Assembly: GCA_963745915.1 (NCBI GenBank) | Contig: CAVUZA010000002.1 | Location: 1,860,001-1,924,000 of the forward strand | Length of the DNA stretch: 64,000 nt | Reading direction: 5' to 3' | Source of the DNA: VRUE01 sp963745915 | GTDB lineage: Bacteria; Actinomycetota; Thermoleophilia; Solirubrobacterales; 70-9 | Shown: one piece after another, positions 45,268 through 53,547 of the stretch | How the letters are laid out: each line of letters opens with the position of its first letter | Numbering within the stretch: the stretch's first letter is position 1 | Notes under the pieces: model-generated | Database searches by the model: none | The model's input: the letters and a program-made list of their open reading frames with translations, nothing else | Told to the model about the DNA's origin: nothing | Translations under genes and position numbers: made by a program

Positions 45268-46806
45268 ATGCCGGCCGCGAGTCAGCCCGGGGCGCCGGCG
45301 GCCCCAGCGCCGCGCCTCGTCCGGCGGCTGGACTGGCTGCCCGACCCCGAGCGCGCCTTCGTCCACCTCTACGGGGCGAGCCGCAACGCCTTCTGGCTCG
45401 ACAGCAGCGCCGCCGGCGGGGAGAGGGGGCGCTTCTCGTTCATCGGTGACGACGCCGGCGGCGCCGTCGTCACCTACGAGGTCGGCGGACAGCTGCGGGT
45501 CGAGCGCGGGGGGGAGGTCGAGCAGCGCCGCGAATCGGTCTTCGCCTACCTCGATCGCGAGTGCGGGGCGGGCGAGCCGCTCGGCGGGGCCGCGGCCGAG
45601 CTGCCCTTCGATTTCCGCGGCGGTCTCGCCGGCTACCTCGGCTACGAGCTGAAGGCCGAGTGCGACTCGCCCAACTCCCACCGCTCGCCGCTCCCCGACG
45701 CCGCCCTGATCCGCCCCGCCCGCCTGATCGCCTTCGACCACCTCGAGCGCCACACCTACCTCCTAGCCCACCCAGCCGAACTGCATCAAATTCCAGCTCC
45801 GCCGGAGCTGGAATTTGATGCAGTTCGGCGCGCTGGGGAGCGCTGGCTCGACGAGACCGAGGCGCGGCTGGCGGCGCTGCCGGAGTTGGGCGTGCCGCGG
45901 GTGCCCGACGGAGCTCCCGGCCTCGGCCTGGCGCGCTCGCCCGAGCGCTACCTGGCCGACGTCGCCGCCTGCCGCGACTACTTACACGCCGGCCACAGCT
46001 ACGAGATCTGCCTGACGAACAGCCTGCGCGGGCCGCTCGACGCCGACCCGCTGGAGCTCTACCGCGCCCTGCGCCGCGTCAACCCGGCGCCCTTCGCCGC
46101 CTACCTGCGCTTCGGCGAGCGGGCCGTGCTCAGCTCCTCGCCGGAGCGCTTCCTCGCCGTCGACCGGGGCGGCTGGGCCGAAGCGCGGCCGATCAAGGGC
46201 ACGGCGCGGCGCTCGCCGGACCCGGCCGAGGACGCGGCGCTGGCGGCGGCGCTCGCCGCCGACCCCAAGAGCCGGGCCGAGAACGTCACCATCGTCGACC
46301 TGCTGCGCAACGACCTCGGCCGCGTCTGCGAGGTCGGCAGCGTCCACGTCCCCGAGCTGATGGCGGTCGAGACCTACGAGACCGTGCACCAGCTCGTCTC
46401 CGGCGTGCGCGGCAGGTTGCGCGCCGGGGTCGGCCCCGGCGAGGCGATCCGCGCCTGCTTCCCGCCCGGCTCGATGACCGGCGCGCCGAAGCTGCGCACG
46501 ATGGAGATCCTCGAAGAGCTGGAGGGCGGGCCGCGGGGCGTCTACTCGGGGGCGATCGGCTGGCTCGGGCCGGGCGGCGCCTGCGATCTCTCGGTCGCGA
46601 TCCGCACCATCGTCCTCGACCGTGGCGCCGCGACGATCGGCGCCGGCGGGGCGATCGTCGCCGACTCCGAGCCCGAGGCGGAGCTGGCCGAGATGCTGCT
46701 CAAGGCCGCCGCGCCGGCCGCGGCGCTCGGCGGCGGCACGTCGATATCCTCTGCGCTCCGCGGCGCGGGCCAGGCCCGCCGCGATCCGTCCCCGACACCG
46801 AGCTAG
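45268..46806 (+). CDS. pabB: aminodeoxychorismate synthase component I, with palindrome insertion
   Basis: 512 residues. The chorismate-binding half has the PabB motif RPIKGTARR with the active-site Lys, ENVTIVDLLRNDLGRVCEVG, FPPGSMTGAPKLRTMEILEE and VYSGAIGW. It makes 4-amino-4-deoxychorismate using ammonia from a PabA. Between the N-terminal and chorismate-binding parts, residues around 170-186 (ELHQIPAPPELEFDAVR) are encoded entirely by a 55-bp palindrome (45775-45829) found twice more in the window. The frame stays open, so the insertion is tolerated in the linker. The start codons of pabB and pabC are only 19 bp apart. Confidence 0.93.
   Translation: MPAASQPGAPAAPAPRLVRRLDWLPDPERAFVHLYGASRNAFWLDSSAAGGERGRFSFIGDDAGGAVVTYEVGGQLRVERGGEVEQRRESVFAYLDRECGAGEPLGGAAAELPFDFRGGLAGYLGYELKAECDSPNSHRSPLPDAALIRPARLIAFDHLERHTYLLAHPAELHQIPAPPELEFDAVRRAGERWLDETEARLAALPELGVPRVPDGAPGLGLARSPERYLADVAACRDYLHAGHSYEICLTNSLRGPLDADPLELYRALRRVNPAPFAAYLRFGERAVLSSSPERFLAVDRGGWAEARPIKGTARRSPDPAEDAALAAALAADPKSRAENVTIVDLLRNDLGRVCEVGSVHVPELMAVETYETVHQLVSGVRGRLRAGVGPGEAIRACFPPGSMTGAPKLRTMEILEELEGGPRGVYSGAIGWLGPGGACDLSVAIRTIVLDRGAATIGAGGAIVADSEPEAELAEMLLKAAAPAAALGGGTSISSALRGAGQARRDPSPTPS
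45775..45829. repeat. palindromic element copy A, in frame inside pabB
   Basis: Two 26-bp perfect arms (45775-45800 and 45804-45829) with a 3-bp centre; the arm core is CCGAACTGCATCAAATTCC. Identical cores occur in copies B (49104) and C (50076). It contributes 17 or so codons to pabB. Confidence 0.9.
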
Positions 46807-46811
46807 GAGCC

Positions 46812-48026
46812 ATGGCCGTAGACACCGCCGCCTTCCGTGAGCAGACCGACGAGCAGCAGGCGATCACCGAGATGGTGCGCCAGTTCGCCGACGAGCAGAT
46901 CATCCCCAACGCCGAGCATTACGACCACGAGGACTCCTTCCCGGAGCCGATCGTCGAGCAGATGAAGGAGCTCGGCCTGTTCGGGGTGACGATCCCCGAG
47001 GAGTACGGCGGCATGGGCCTCGACCTGACCACCTACGCGATGATCGTCGAAGAGCTCTCGCGCGGCTGGATCTCGATCTCCGGCGTCGTCAACACCCACT
47101 TCATCGGCTCCTACCTGCTGATGAAGTTCGGCACCGAGGAGCAGAAGCAGCACTTCCTGCCGAAGATGGCGACCGGTGAGATCCGCGCCGCCTTCTCGCT
47201 CTCGGAGCCCGAGGTCGGCTCCGACGTGCAGGGCATCAAGGCGACGGCGAAGAAGGGCGAGGACGGCAGCTGGGAGCTGAACGGCCAGAAGATGTGGGTC
47301 ACCAACGGCCTCGGCTCCTCGGTCGTCTTCGTGCTGATGAAGACCGACCCCAAGGCCGAGCCGGCCTACAAGGGGATGACCTGCTTCATCACCGAGAAGG
47401 AGCCCTGGAAGGAAGTCAACGAGGGCGACTACGCCGGGCTGACGATCCCGCCCAAGATCAAGAAGATGGGCTACAAGGGGGTCGAGTCGACCGAGCTGGT
47501 CTACGACGGCTACCGCTGCCCGCCCGAGCGCGTGCTCGGCGGCGAGGAGGGCGGCGTCGGCCAGGGCTTCGTGCAGATGATGGACGCGCTCGAGGTCGGC
47601 CGGGTCAACGTCGCCGCCCGCGGCGTCGGCATCGCCCAGCGCGCCCTGGAGCTGGCCCTGCGCTACAGCCAGGAGCGCAAGACCTTCGGCAAGCCGATCG
47701 CCAAGCACCAGGCGATCCAGTTCAAGCTCGCCGACATGGCGACCAAGGTCGAGGCGGCGCGCCTCGTCACCCGCAAGGCGGCGCGGATGAAGGACGCCGG
47801 CGAGCGCTCCGACCTCGAGGCCGGGATGGCGAAGCTGCTCGCCTCGGAGACCGGCAAGGAGTGCGTCGAGGAGTGCTTCCGCATCCACGGCGGCTACGGC
47901 TACTCGAAGGAGTATGAGATCGAGCGCCTCTATCGCGACGCGCCGCTGCTGCTGATCGGCGAGGGGACCTCGGAGATCCAGCGCATGGTGATCGGCAAGA
48001 AGCTGCTCCAGCGCCACAAGATCTGA
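46812..48026 (+). CDS. acyl-CoA dehydrogenase, candidate methylsuccinyl-CoA dehydrogenase
   Basis: 404 residues starting 5 bp after pabB with an AGGAG ribosome site. ACAD signatures: AAFSLSEPEVGSDVQGIKAT, WVTNGLGSSVV, RKTFGKPIAKHQAIQFKLAD, and RIHGGYGYSKEYEIERLYRD followed by LIGEGTSEIQ with the catalytic Glu. FAD enzyme of acyl-CoA alpha,beta-oxidation. A MaoC gene of the mesaconyl-CoA hydratase type follows, so methylsuccinyl-CoA is a reasonable substrate, in line with the Streptomyces ccr-meaA gene neighbourhood. Isovaleryl- or butyryl-CoA remain possible. Confidence 0.88.
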   Translation: MAVDTAAFREQTDEQQAITEMVRQFADEQIIPNAEHYDHEDSFPEPIVEQMKELGLFGVTIPEEYGGMGLDLTTYAMIVEELSRGWISISGVVNTHFIGSYLLMKFGTEEQKQHFLPKMATGEIRAAFSLSEPEVGSDVQGIKATAKKGEDGSWELNGQKMWVTNGLGSSVVFVLMKTDPKAEPAYKGMTCFITEKEPWKEVNEGDYAGLTIPPKIKKMGYKGVESTELVYDGYRCPPERVLGGEEGGVGQGFVQMMDALEVGRVNVAARGVGIAQRALELALRYSQERKTFGKPIAKHQAIQFKLADMATKVEAARLVTRKAARMKDAGERSDLEAGMAKLLASETGKECVEECFRIHGGYGYSKEYEIERLYRDAPLLLIGEGTSEIQRMVIGKKLLQRHKI

Positions 48027-48044
48027 TGGGAGGCCGCTGACCAG

Positions 48045-48407
48045 ATGGCGTCGACCGCGGACCTGATCCGCACCGCCGTCGAGCGGTTCCAGGCCGAAGT
48101 GCCGGCGCTGGCAAAGCTGAAACTGGTCTTCGGCCTGGAACTGAAGGCCAAACACGACATCCAGCTCTACCGGGTCGAGCTGCCCGGCCCGAAGATCAAG
48201 AAGGACCTCGCCCGGGACGAGCGGGTGCTGGTCCAGGTCGACCGCCCGCAGTTCAACGAGCTGGCCGAGAACGGCACCCTGAAGAGCTACCGCAGGGCCT
48301 ATGAGACCGGGCACATCAAGGCGACCGGCGACTCCAACGTGAAGAAGCTGATCGCCCAGGTGGTCGAGCGCCAGGAGGAACGCGCCCGGCTCAAGAAAGC
48401 CCACTGA
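48045..48407 (+). CDS. small conserved protein, SCP2-like
   Basis: 120 residues. The C-terminal half (VQVDRPQFNELAENGTLKSY, then YETGHIKATGDSNVKKLIAQ) has the look of the sterol-carrier-protein-2 fold's last strands and helices, a domain that binds acyl chains. It lies between the acyl-CoA dehydrogenase and MaoC genes on the same strand. Assignment is tentative. Confidence 0.6.
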   Translation: MASTADLIRTAVERFQAEVPALAKLKLVFGLELKAKHDIQLYRVELPGPKIKKDLARDERVLVQVDRPQFNELAENGTLKSYRRAYETGHIKATGDSNVKKLIAQVVERQEERARLKKAH

Positions 48408-48474
48408 GCGGCCGCCGAGCGCGCGCGGGTAGCATCCCGCGCCGTCCAAACCCCCCAAGGAGATCCCCGAAACG

Positions 48475-48993
48475 ATGAGCGAGCAGAGCTACGAGCTGAC
48501 CACCGACCAGGCCGAGCGCGAGGCGACCGGCGCCCACGCCTACGGCCGCTACCTCGAGGAGTTCGAGGTCGGCGCCGTCTACAAGCACTGGCCGGCGAAG
48601 ACGGTGACCGAGTCCGACGACCACCTCTTCTGCCTGATCACGATGAACCACCACCCGCTGCACCTCAACGACGTCTACGCCGCCGGTTCCCAGCAGGGGC
48701 GCAACGTCGTAGTCGGGCCGCTGGTCTACTCGCTGGCGCTGGGCATGTCGGTCTCCGACGTCTCCGGCAAGGCGATCGCCAACCTGGCGACCGAAGACCT
48801 CAGCCACCCCAACCCGGTCTTCCACGGCGACACCCTCTTCTGCGAGACCGAGGTGCTCGAGGTCAAGCCCTCCAAGTCCAAGCCCGACCGGGGCGTGGTC
48901 AAGGTCCACACCCGCGTCCTCAACCAGGACGGCGTCCTCGTCGCCGAGTTCAAGCGCCTGGTCCTGGTCCCCCGCAAGACCCCCGGCGAGTAG
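48475..48993 (+). CDS. MaoC-like hydratase, candidate mesaconyl-CoA hydratase
   Basis: 172 residues of single hot-dog fold. The stretch FEVGAVYKHWPAKTVTESDD, FCLITMNHHPLHLND (catalytic Asp/His region), and MSVSDVSGKAIANL closely follow the MaoC protein beside ccr and meaA in Streptomyces, as I remember it. In the ethylmalonyl-CoA pathway this enzyme adds water to mesaconyl-CoA to give methylmalyl-CoA, the substrate of Mcl. A strong AAGGAGAT ribosome site precedes the ATG. Confidence 0.85.
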   Translation: MSEQSYELTTDQAEREATGAHAYGRYLEEFEVGAVYKHWPAKTVTESDDHLFCLITMNHHPLHLNDVYAAGSQQGRNVVVGPLVYSLALGMSVSDVSGKAIANLATEDLSHPNPVFHGDTLFCETEVLEVKPSKSKPDRGVVKVHTRVLNQDGVLVAEFKRLVLVPRKTPGE

Positions 48994-49103
48994 CCCGCAA
49001 CGCACCGAATCGCAATTTCCTCCCCCGCAGGGGGGAGAGTTCAGCGCGCTGGCGCCTTAGACATATGTGCGCGAACCGCAGGCACCGGCCCCAAGCCACC
49101 CCA

Positions 49104-49162
49104 CCCCCGAACTGCATCAAATTCCAGCTCTGCCAGAGCTGGAATTTGATGCAGTTCGGGGG
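49104..49162. repeat. palindromic element copy B
   Basis: 29-bp perfect arms (49104-49132 and 49134-49162) around one central base. Core as in copy A, but the central pairs differ (CTCTG/CAGAG instead of CTCC/GGAG) and still pair. It ends 8 bp before the ATG of the DUF559-like gene, where it could hinder ribosome access. The remaining gap 48994-49103 shows nothing else. Confidence 0.9.
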
Positions 49163-49170
49163 CAGCGCCG

Positions 49171-50118
49171 ATGGGGCGGGCCATGAGGAACCGAGGGGCA
49201 ACCCGGGCGGTCCGCGAGTTGGCGGAGCGGCAGCACGGTGTCGTCGCCCGCTGGCAGCTGGTCGAGCTCGGCCTCAGCGACGGCATGATCCAGCAACGCA
49301 TCGCCGGTGGGATGTTGATCCCAGTGCTCCATGGGACGTTCACGTTGGGCCACCGGCATCTCACCCAGGAGGGTCACTGGATGGTGGCGGTGCTGGCCTC
49401 CGGGCGGGGGGCGGTTCTCTCGCACGAGAGCGCGATGGCGCTCTGGGGCATTCGTGCGGCGCGGCGCCCGGTTGAGGTCCTGCGCCGGTCAGGAGGTGTT
49501 TGGCGACCGAGGCAGGGGCTGCGGTTGCATCAGACGCGCTCCTTGCCGGCAGAGCACGTGACCGCGAAGACGGGAATCCCGGTCACGACGGTCGAGCGGA
49601 CGTTCCTCGATATGGCCGGACGTCTCAGCGTTCGCCAACATGAACGCGCGCTTGTCGACGCCGACCGCGACGACCTGATTCGGTGGCCCGAGTTGCAGCG
49701 GCTGGTCAGGGGGTGGCGCGGGAAAAGAGGCATTGGCCGCCTCCGGCTGGCGGCGATGGAACTGGACCCGCGCGCCACCGACACCAAATCGCCGCTGGAG
49801 GTCGACTTCCTCGCGCTCTGCCGGGAGTTCGGCCTGCCGTCTCCAGAGGTCAATGTCATCGTCGCCGGCTACGAAATCGACTTCTTCTGGCCGCAGCAGC
49901 GGGTCGTCGTCGAAACCGACGGATACAGCTTCCATCGCGATCGCCGTGCTTTCGAGGAGGATCACAAGAGAACGGTTGCGCTGACAGCAGCCGGATACGA
50001 GGTCCACCGCGCCACCTATCGCATGCTCGCCTGGGACCCCGACCCTTTCATGAACCTGGTCCGCCGCCGCCTCCGCCGAACTGCATCAAATTCCAGCTCC
50101 GGCGGAGCTGGAATTTGA
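49171..50118 (+). CDS. AbiEi-like / DUF559-domain protein
   Basis: 315 residues as read. The N-terminal part (ELAERQHGVVARWQLVELGL, MIQQRIAGGMLIPVLHGTFT) is the winged-helix of AbiEi-type type IV antitoxins. The C-terminal part (SPLEVDFLALCREFGLPSPE, YEIDFFWPQQRVVVETDGYS) is a DUF559/Vsr-like PD-(D/E)XK nuclease fold with acidic residues kept. No AbiEii toxin is adjacent. The last codons (TASNSSSGGAGI) and stop come from palindrome copy C, so the ancestral protein probably ended near NLVRRRLRR. ATG 49183 is an alternative start. Confidence 0.8.
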   Translation: MGRAMRNRGATRAVRELAERQHGVVARWQLVELGLSDGMIQQRIAGGMLIPVLHGTFTLGHRHLTQEGHWMVAVLASGRGAVLSHESAMALWGIRAARRPVEVLRRSGGVWRPRQGLRLHQTRSLPAEHVTAKTGIPVTTVERTFLDMAGRLSVRQHERALVDADRDDLIRWPELQRLVRGWRGKRGIGRLRLAAMELDPRATDTKSPLEVDFLALCREFGLPSPEVNVIVAGYEIDFFWPQQRVVVETDGYSFHRDRRAFEEDHKRTVALTAAGYEVHRATYRMLAWDPDPFMNLVRRRLRRTASNSSSGGAGI

Positions 50119-50128
50119 TGCAGTTCGG
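50076..50128. repeat. palindromic element copy C
   Basis: 26-bp perfect arms (50076-50101 and 50103-50128). It overlaps the 3' end of the DUF559-like gene and provides its stop codon. With copy B it brackets that gene. Confidence 0.9.
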
Positions 50129-50136
50129 GGCTGGGG

Positions 50137-50703
50137 TTAGTGGGCCTCGTCGCTGGCGTGGGCGGGGGGGCGGGACTCCTCGGCCAGGGAGGTGATCTCG
50201 AGCTGGCCTTGGGCGGCGGCTTCGAGCACCTCGGTCGCCTCCTCGGCCGAGCGGGCGTAGAGCTCGACCAGCATGTGGACGACTACCTGCTCGTCCTCGT
50301 GCTTGTGGAAGCGCACGTGGGCGAAGAACTCGCGCACGCCCGCCTCGGCGAAGGCGGCGTAGGCGAGGAACTCGGCGGCTTCGGGTCCCGAGCAGGTCTC
50401 GACCCGGTCCTGGTCGACCCGCACCGTGCAGGAGGCGACCCAGGGGGTGCCGGCGACCATCCGCTCCCAGCGATCCTCGATCGGCACCACGCGGTCGTCC
50501 TGGAAGGTGAGGTGGGGCTGGTCGTGCATGCAGTCGACGCACTGGACCAGCGCCTCTTGGACCTCGTCGACGCCTTCGGCCAGCGCCCCGTTCTCGGGGT
50601 CGACCCGGCGGATCGCGTCGTAGTGGACCTGGATCTCGAGGTTCTGCGACCAGCAGCGGTAGCAGCGCAGCCACGCCGAGCGGTCGCCGTTGTGCTCGCT
50701 CAT
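50137..50703 (-). CDS. hypothetical protein with Cys pairs
   Basis: 188 residues. Cysteine pairs CYRCWSQ (residues 14-17) and CVDCMHD (about 55-58) could bind a metal. The rest is alpha/beta without a known domain (FFAHVRFHKHEDEQVVVHML). The gene lies downstream of the mutase gene on the other side of palindrome copy C and is on the same strand as the mutase. Function unknown. Confidence 0.65.
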   Translation of the reverse strand: MSEHNGDRSAWLRCYRCWSQNLEIQVHYDAIRRVDPENGALAEGVDEVQEALVQCVDCMHDQPHLTFQDDRVVPIEDRWERMVAGTPWVASCTVRVDQDRVETCSGPEAAEFLAYAAFAEAGVREFFAHVRFHKHEDEQVVVHMLVELYARSAEEATEVLEAAAQGQLEITSLAEESRPPAHASDEAH

Positions 50704-50749
50704 CGGCCTATTGTGGCGTGGCGCGGCGCTCGGCGCGAGCCGGTCGCGC

Positions 50750-52753
50750 TCAGGCGGCGGCCGGCGAGCCGGCGCGCTGGGCGACGAGGTCGACGATCTC
50801 GCCGATGATCTTGTTGATGTCGAAGTCCTTGGGCGTGTAGACGCCGTCGACGCCGGCCTCGCGCAGGCGCTCGGCGTCGGCGGGGGGGATGATGCCGCCG
50901 GCGACCACCGGCGCCTCGACGTCCTCCTCGCGCAGCCGGCGCACGACCTCGGGGACCAGCTCCAGGTGGGAGCCGGAGAGGATCGAGAGGCCGATCACGT
51001 CGACGTCCTCCTGCAGCGCCGACTCGGCGATCTCCTCGGGGGTCAGCCGGATCCCCTGGTAGATCACCTCCATGCCGGCGTCGCGGGCGCGCAGGGCGAT
51101 CTGCTCGGAGCCGTTGGAGTGCCCGTCGAGGCCCGGCTTGCCGACCAGGATCTTGATCCGGTGGCCGATCTGCGTCGAGACCTCGTCGACGCGGCGCCGC
51201 ACCGCGGCCAGCTGCTCGCGGTCGGCGGGGGGCGCGGCGCCGTCGACGCCGGTGGGCGCCCGGTAGGCACCGAATGAATCGCGCAGCACCGCCGCCCACT
51301 CGCCGGTGGTGGCGCCGGCCTTGGCGGCGGCGATCGTCGCCGGCATCACGTTCTGCGACTCGTCGGCGGCGACCCGGCCGAGCTCCTCCAGCGCTGCCCG
51401 CACGGCGCCCTCGTCGCGCTCGGCCTTCCAGGCCTCCAGCGCCTCGATCCGCTCGCGCTCGACCTCGGGGTCGGGGGTGAGGATGCCGCCGTCGGCGCCC
51501 GCGGTCAGCGGCGAGTCCTCGCTCTCGGTGAAGCTGTTCTGGCCGATCACCTTCTGCTCGCCGGACTCGATCCGCGCCACTCGCTCGCGGTGGGACTCGA
51601 CCAGGCGCGCCTTCATGTAGGGGACCGCGGCGACCGCGCCGCCGTGCTCCTCGACCACCGCCATCTCGGCCCGGGCGCCGTCGGCCAGCTCCTCGACCAG
51701 GCCGTCCATCACCACCGAGCCCTCGAACAGGTCGGGGTACTCGAGCAGGTCGGTCTCGTTGGCCAGCACCTGCTGGATGCGCAGGCTCCACTGCTGGTCC
51801 CAGGGGCGGGGCAGGCCCATCGCCTCGTTCCAGGCCGGCAGCTGGATCGCCCGCGCCCGGGCGTCGCGGCTCAGGGTCACGGCCAGCGCCTCGAGCACGA
51901 TGCGCTGGATGTTGTTCTCCGGCTGGGCCTCGGTCAGGCCAAGCGAGTTGACCTGCACCCCGTAGCGGAAGCGCAGCATCTTCTCGTCGCTGACCCCGTA
52001 GCGCTCGCGACCGATCTCGTTCCAGAGCCGGCCCATCGCCCGCAGCTTGGCGATCTCCTCGACCAGCCTGATGCCGGCGTTGACGAAGAAGGAGATGCGG
52101 CCGAAGACCTTGGCGAAGTCGGCCTCGGCGACCTGGCCGCGGGCCTTGACCTCGTCGAGGACCGCGATCCCGGTCGAGAGCGCGTAGGCGATCTCCTGCA
52201 CCGGCGTCGCGCCCGCCTCCTGCAGGTGGTAGCTGCAGATGTTGGTCGGGTTCCAGCTCGGCACCTCGTTGACGGTGAAGGCGACCATGTCGGCGATCAG
52301 CCGCATCGAGGGCTCGGGCGGGAAGGCGTAGGTGCCGCGCGAGAGGTACTCCTTGATGATGTCGTTCTGGGTCGTGCCCTTGAGCTTGGCGCGCTCGACC
52401 CCGTTCTCCTCGGCGACCGTGACGTAGAGGCCGAGCAGCCAGGCGGCGGTCGCGTTGATCGTCATCGAGGTGTTCATCTCGTCGAGCGGGATCTGGTCGA
52501 GCAGCTGGTGCATGTCGCCCTTGTGGGCGACCGAGACGCCGACCTTGCCGACCTCGCCGCGGGCGAGGACGTGGTCGGGGTCGTAGCCGGTCTGGGTCGG
52601 CAGGTCGAAGGCGACCGAGAGGCCGGTCTGGCCCTTGGCCAGGTTGCCGCGGTAGAGCTCGTTGGAGCGCCGGGCGTCGGAGTGCCCGGCGTAGGTGCGC
52701 ATCACCCAGGGGCGGTCGCGCTCGGGGAGTCGGTGCTCGCTCACGACCCCCAA
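50750..52753 (-). CDS. ecm: B12-dependent acyl-CoA mutase, ethylmalonyl-CoA mutase type (MeaA-like)
   Basis: 667 residues. The catalytic barrel starts RPWVMRTYAGHSDARRSNEL, NLAKGQTGLSVAFDLPTQTG, with NTSMTINATAAWLLGLYVTV. The C-terminal cobalamin domain has DGHSNGSEQIALRARDAG (DxHxxG with the Co-ligating His), SILSGSHLELV and VAGGIIPP. Single-chain length and the N-terminal sequence match the MeaA/Ecm clade rather than the larger methylmalonyl-CoA mutase alpha chain. It turns ethylmalonyl-CoA into methylsuccinyl-CoA. Part of the pathway spread over 41.5-58.5 kb. Confidence 0.9.
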   Translation of the reverse strand: MGVVSEHRLPERDRPWVMRTYAGHSDARRSNELYRGNLAKGQTGLSVAFDLPTQTGYDPDHVLARGEVGKVGVSVAHKGDMHQLLDQIPLDEMNTSMTINATAAWLLGLYVTVAEENGVERAKLKGTTQNDIIKEYLSRGTYAFPPEPSMRLIADMVAFTVNEVPSWNPTNICSYHLQEAGATPVQEIAYALSTGIAVLDEVKARGQVAEADFAKVFGRISFFVNAGIRLVEEIAKLRAMGRLWNEIGRERYGVSDEKMLRFRYGVQVNSLGLTEAQPENNIQRIVLEALAVTLSRDARARAIQLPAWNEAMGLPRPWDQQWSLRIQQVLANETDLLEYPDLFEGSVVMDGLVEELADGARAEMAVVEEHGGAVAAVPYMKARLVESHRERVARIESGEQKVIGQNSFTESEDSPLTAGADGGILTPDPEVERERIEALEAWKAERDEGAVRAALEELGRVAADESQNVMPATIAAAKAGATTGEWAAVLRDSFGAYRAPTGVDGAAPPADREQLAAVRRRVDEVSTQIGHRIKILVGKPGLDGHSNGSEQIALRARDAGMEVIYQGIRLTPEEIAESALQEDVDVIGLSILSGSHLELVPEVVRRLREEDVEAPVVAGGIIPPADAERLREAGVDGVYTPKDFDINKIIGEIVDLVAQRAGSPAAA

Positions 52754-52837
52754 TCATATTTGGCTGCGGGAGAAATCCGCCGTTCACCGGCCGCCGGGCG
52801 CATCTTTCCCGCCGGGCTGTGTTTAGGCTCCGAGATC

Positions 52838-53539
52838 GTGAGAGTTGCACGCGCACTGATATCCGCCGCCGTCCTCGCCACCGCCCTGGCCCTCGTGCCC
52901 GGCGCCGCGGCGAACCTGGTCGGCGTCTACCGCAACCCGATGGAGAGCAAGGGCCAGCTCGGCCAGATCCGCAAGCTCTCCGGCGAGCGCTGCGGCCGCG
53001 GCGCCACTGCCCACGCGTTCCGGATCACGGTCGGCAAGCAGACCCGCGAGTGCTCCTACCGCACGCCGGTGATCGGCCGCGACCTCGAGATCGCGGCGAC
53101 GATGCGGCTGCTGAGCGGCTCGGGAGCCTCCAAGGGCACGATGCGCAGCGCCTTCCTCGGGCTCGAGCTGCGCTCCGGCGACGGCGCTCGCTACCAGCTC
53201 GCGGTCTACCCGCTGCAGCGCAAGGCGCAGCTGCGCAAGATCCACGACGACGGCAGCGTCGAGTACCTGGACATCGAGAAGGGCGTGCAGGGGATCGGCG
53301 GGGCCGACAGCGCCAACCAGCTGCGGCTGCGCGCCTTCAACGTCACCGAAGGCCCGGAAAAGGGCGACTGCCGCATCCTCGCCTTCGTCGGCCGCCAGAA
53401 GGTCGCCGAAGCGGTCGACACCGGCGCGGGACAACTGCGCGGCCGCTTCTCCGGCTTCTCACTCGGCTCGGCGAAGTTCGCCAAGGGCGCCCAGGCGACG
53501 GTCGACGACGTCGTCATCCGCCTGCCCGGGCCGTTCTAA
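52838..53539 (+). CDS. secreted protein of unknown function
   Basis: 233 residues from GTG 52838 with a signal peptide (ALISAAVLATALALVPGAAA). The mature part has a jelly-roll-like beta pattern (GLELRSGDGARYQLAVYPLQ, FVGRQKVAEAVDTGAGQLRG, ATVDDVVIRL), suggesting a concanavalin-like fold. Three Cys are present in the mature part. No family recognised; divergent from the mutase gene. Confidence 0.7.
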   Translation: MRVARALISAAVLATALALVPGAAANLVGVYRNPMESKGQLGQIRKLSGERCGRGATAHAFRITVGKQTRECSYRTPVIGRDLEIAATMRLLSGSGASKGTMRSAFLGLELRSGDGARYQLAVYPLQRKAQLRKIHDDGSVEYLDIEKGVQGIGGADSANQLRLRAFNVTEGPEKGDCRILAFVGRQKVAEAVDTGAGQLRGRFSGFSLGSAKFAKGAQATVDDVVIRLPGPF

Positions 53540-53547
53540 CAGCGCCC

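Noticed and set aside
49104..50128. The palindromes as simple intrinsic terminators.
   Set aside because: Copy A lies inside pabB and copy B directly before a gene start; neither is a terminator position. Only copy C would fit.
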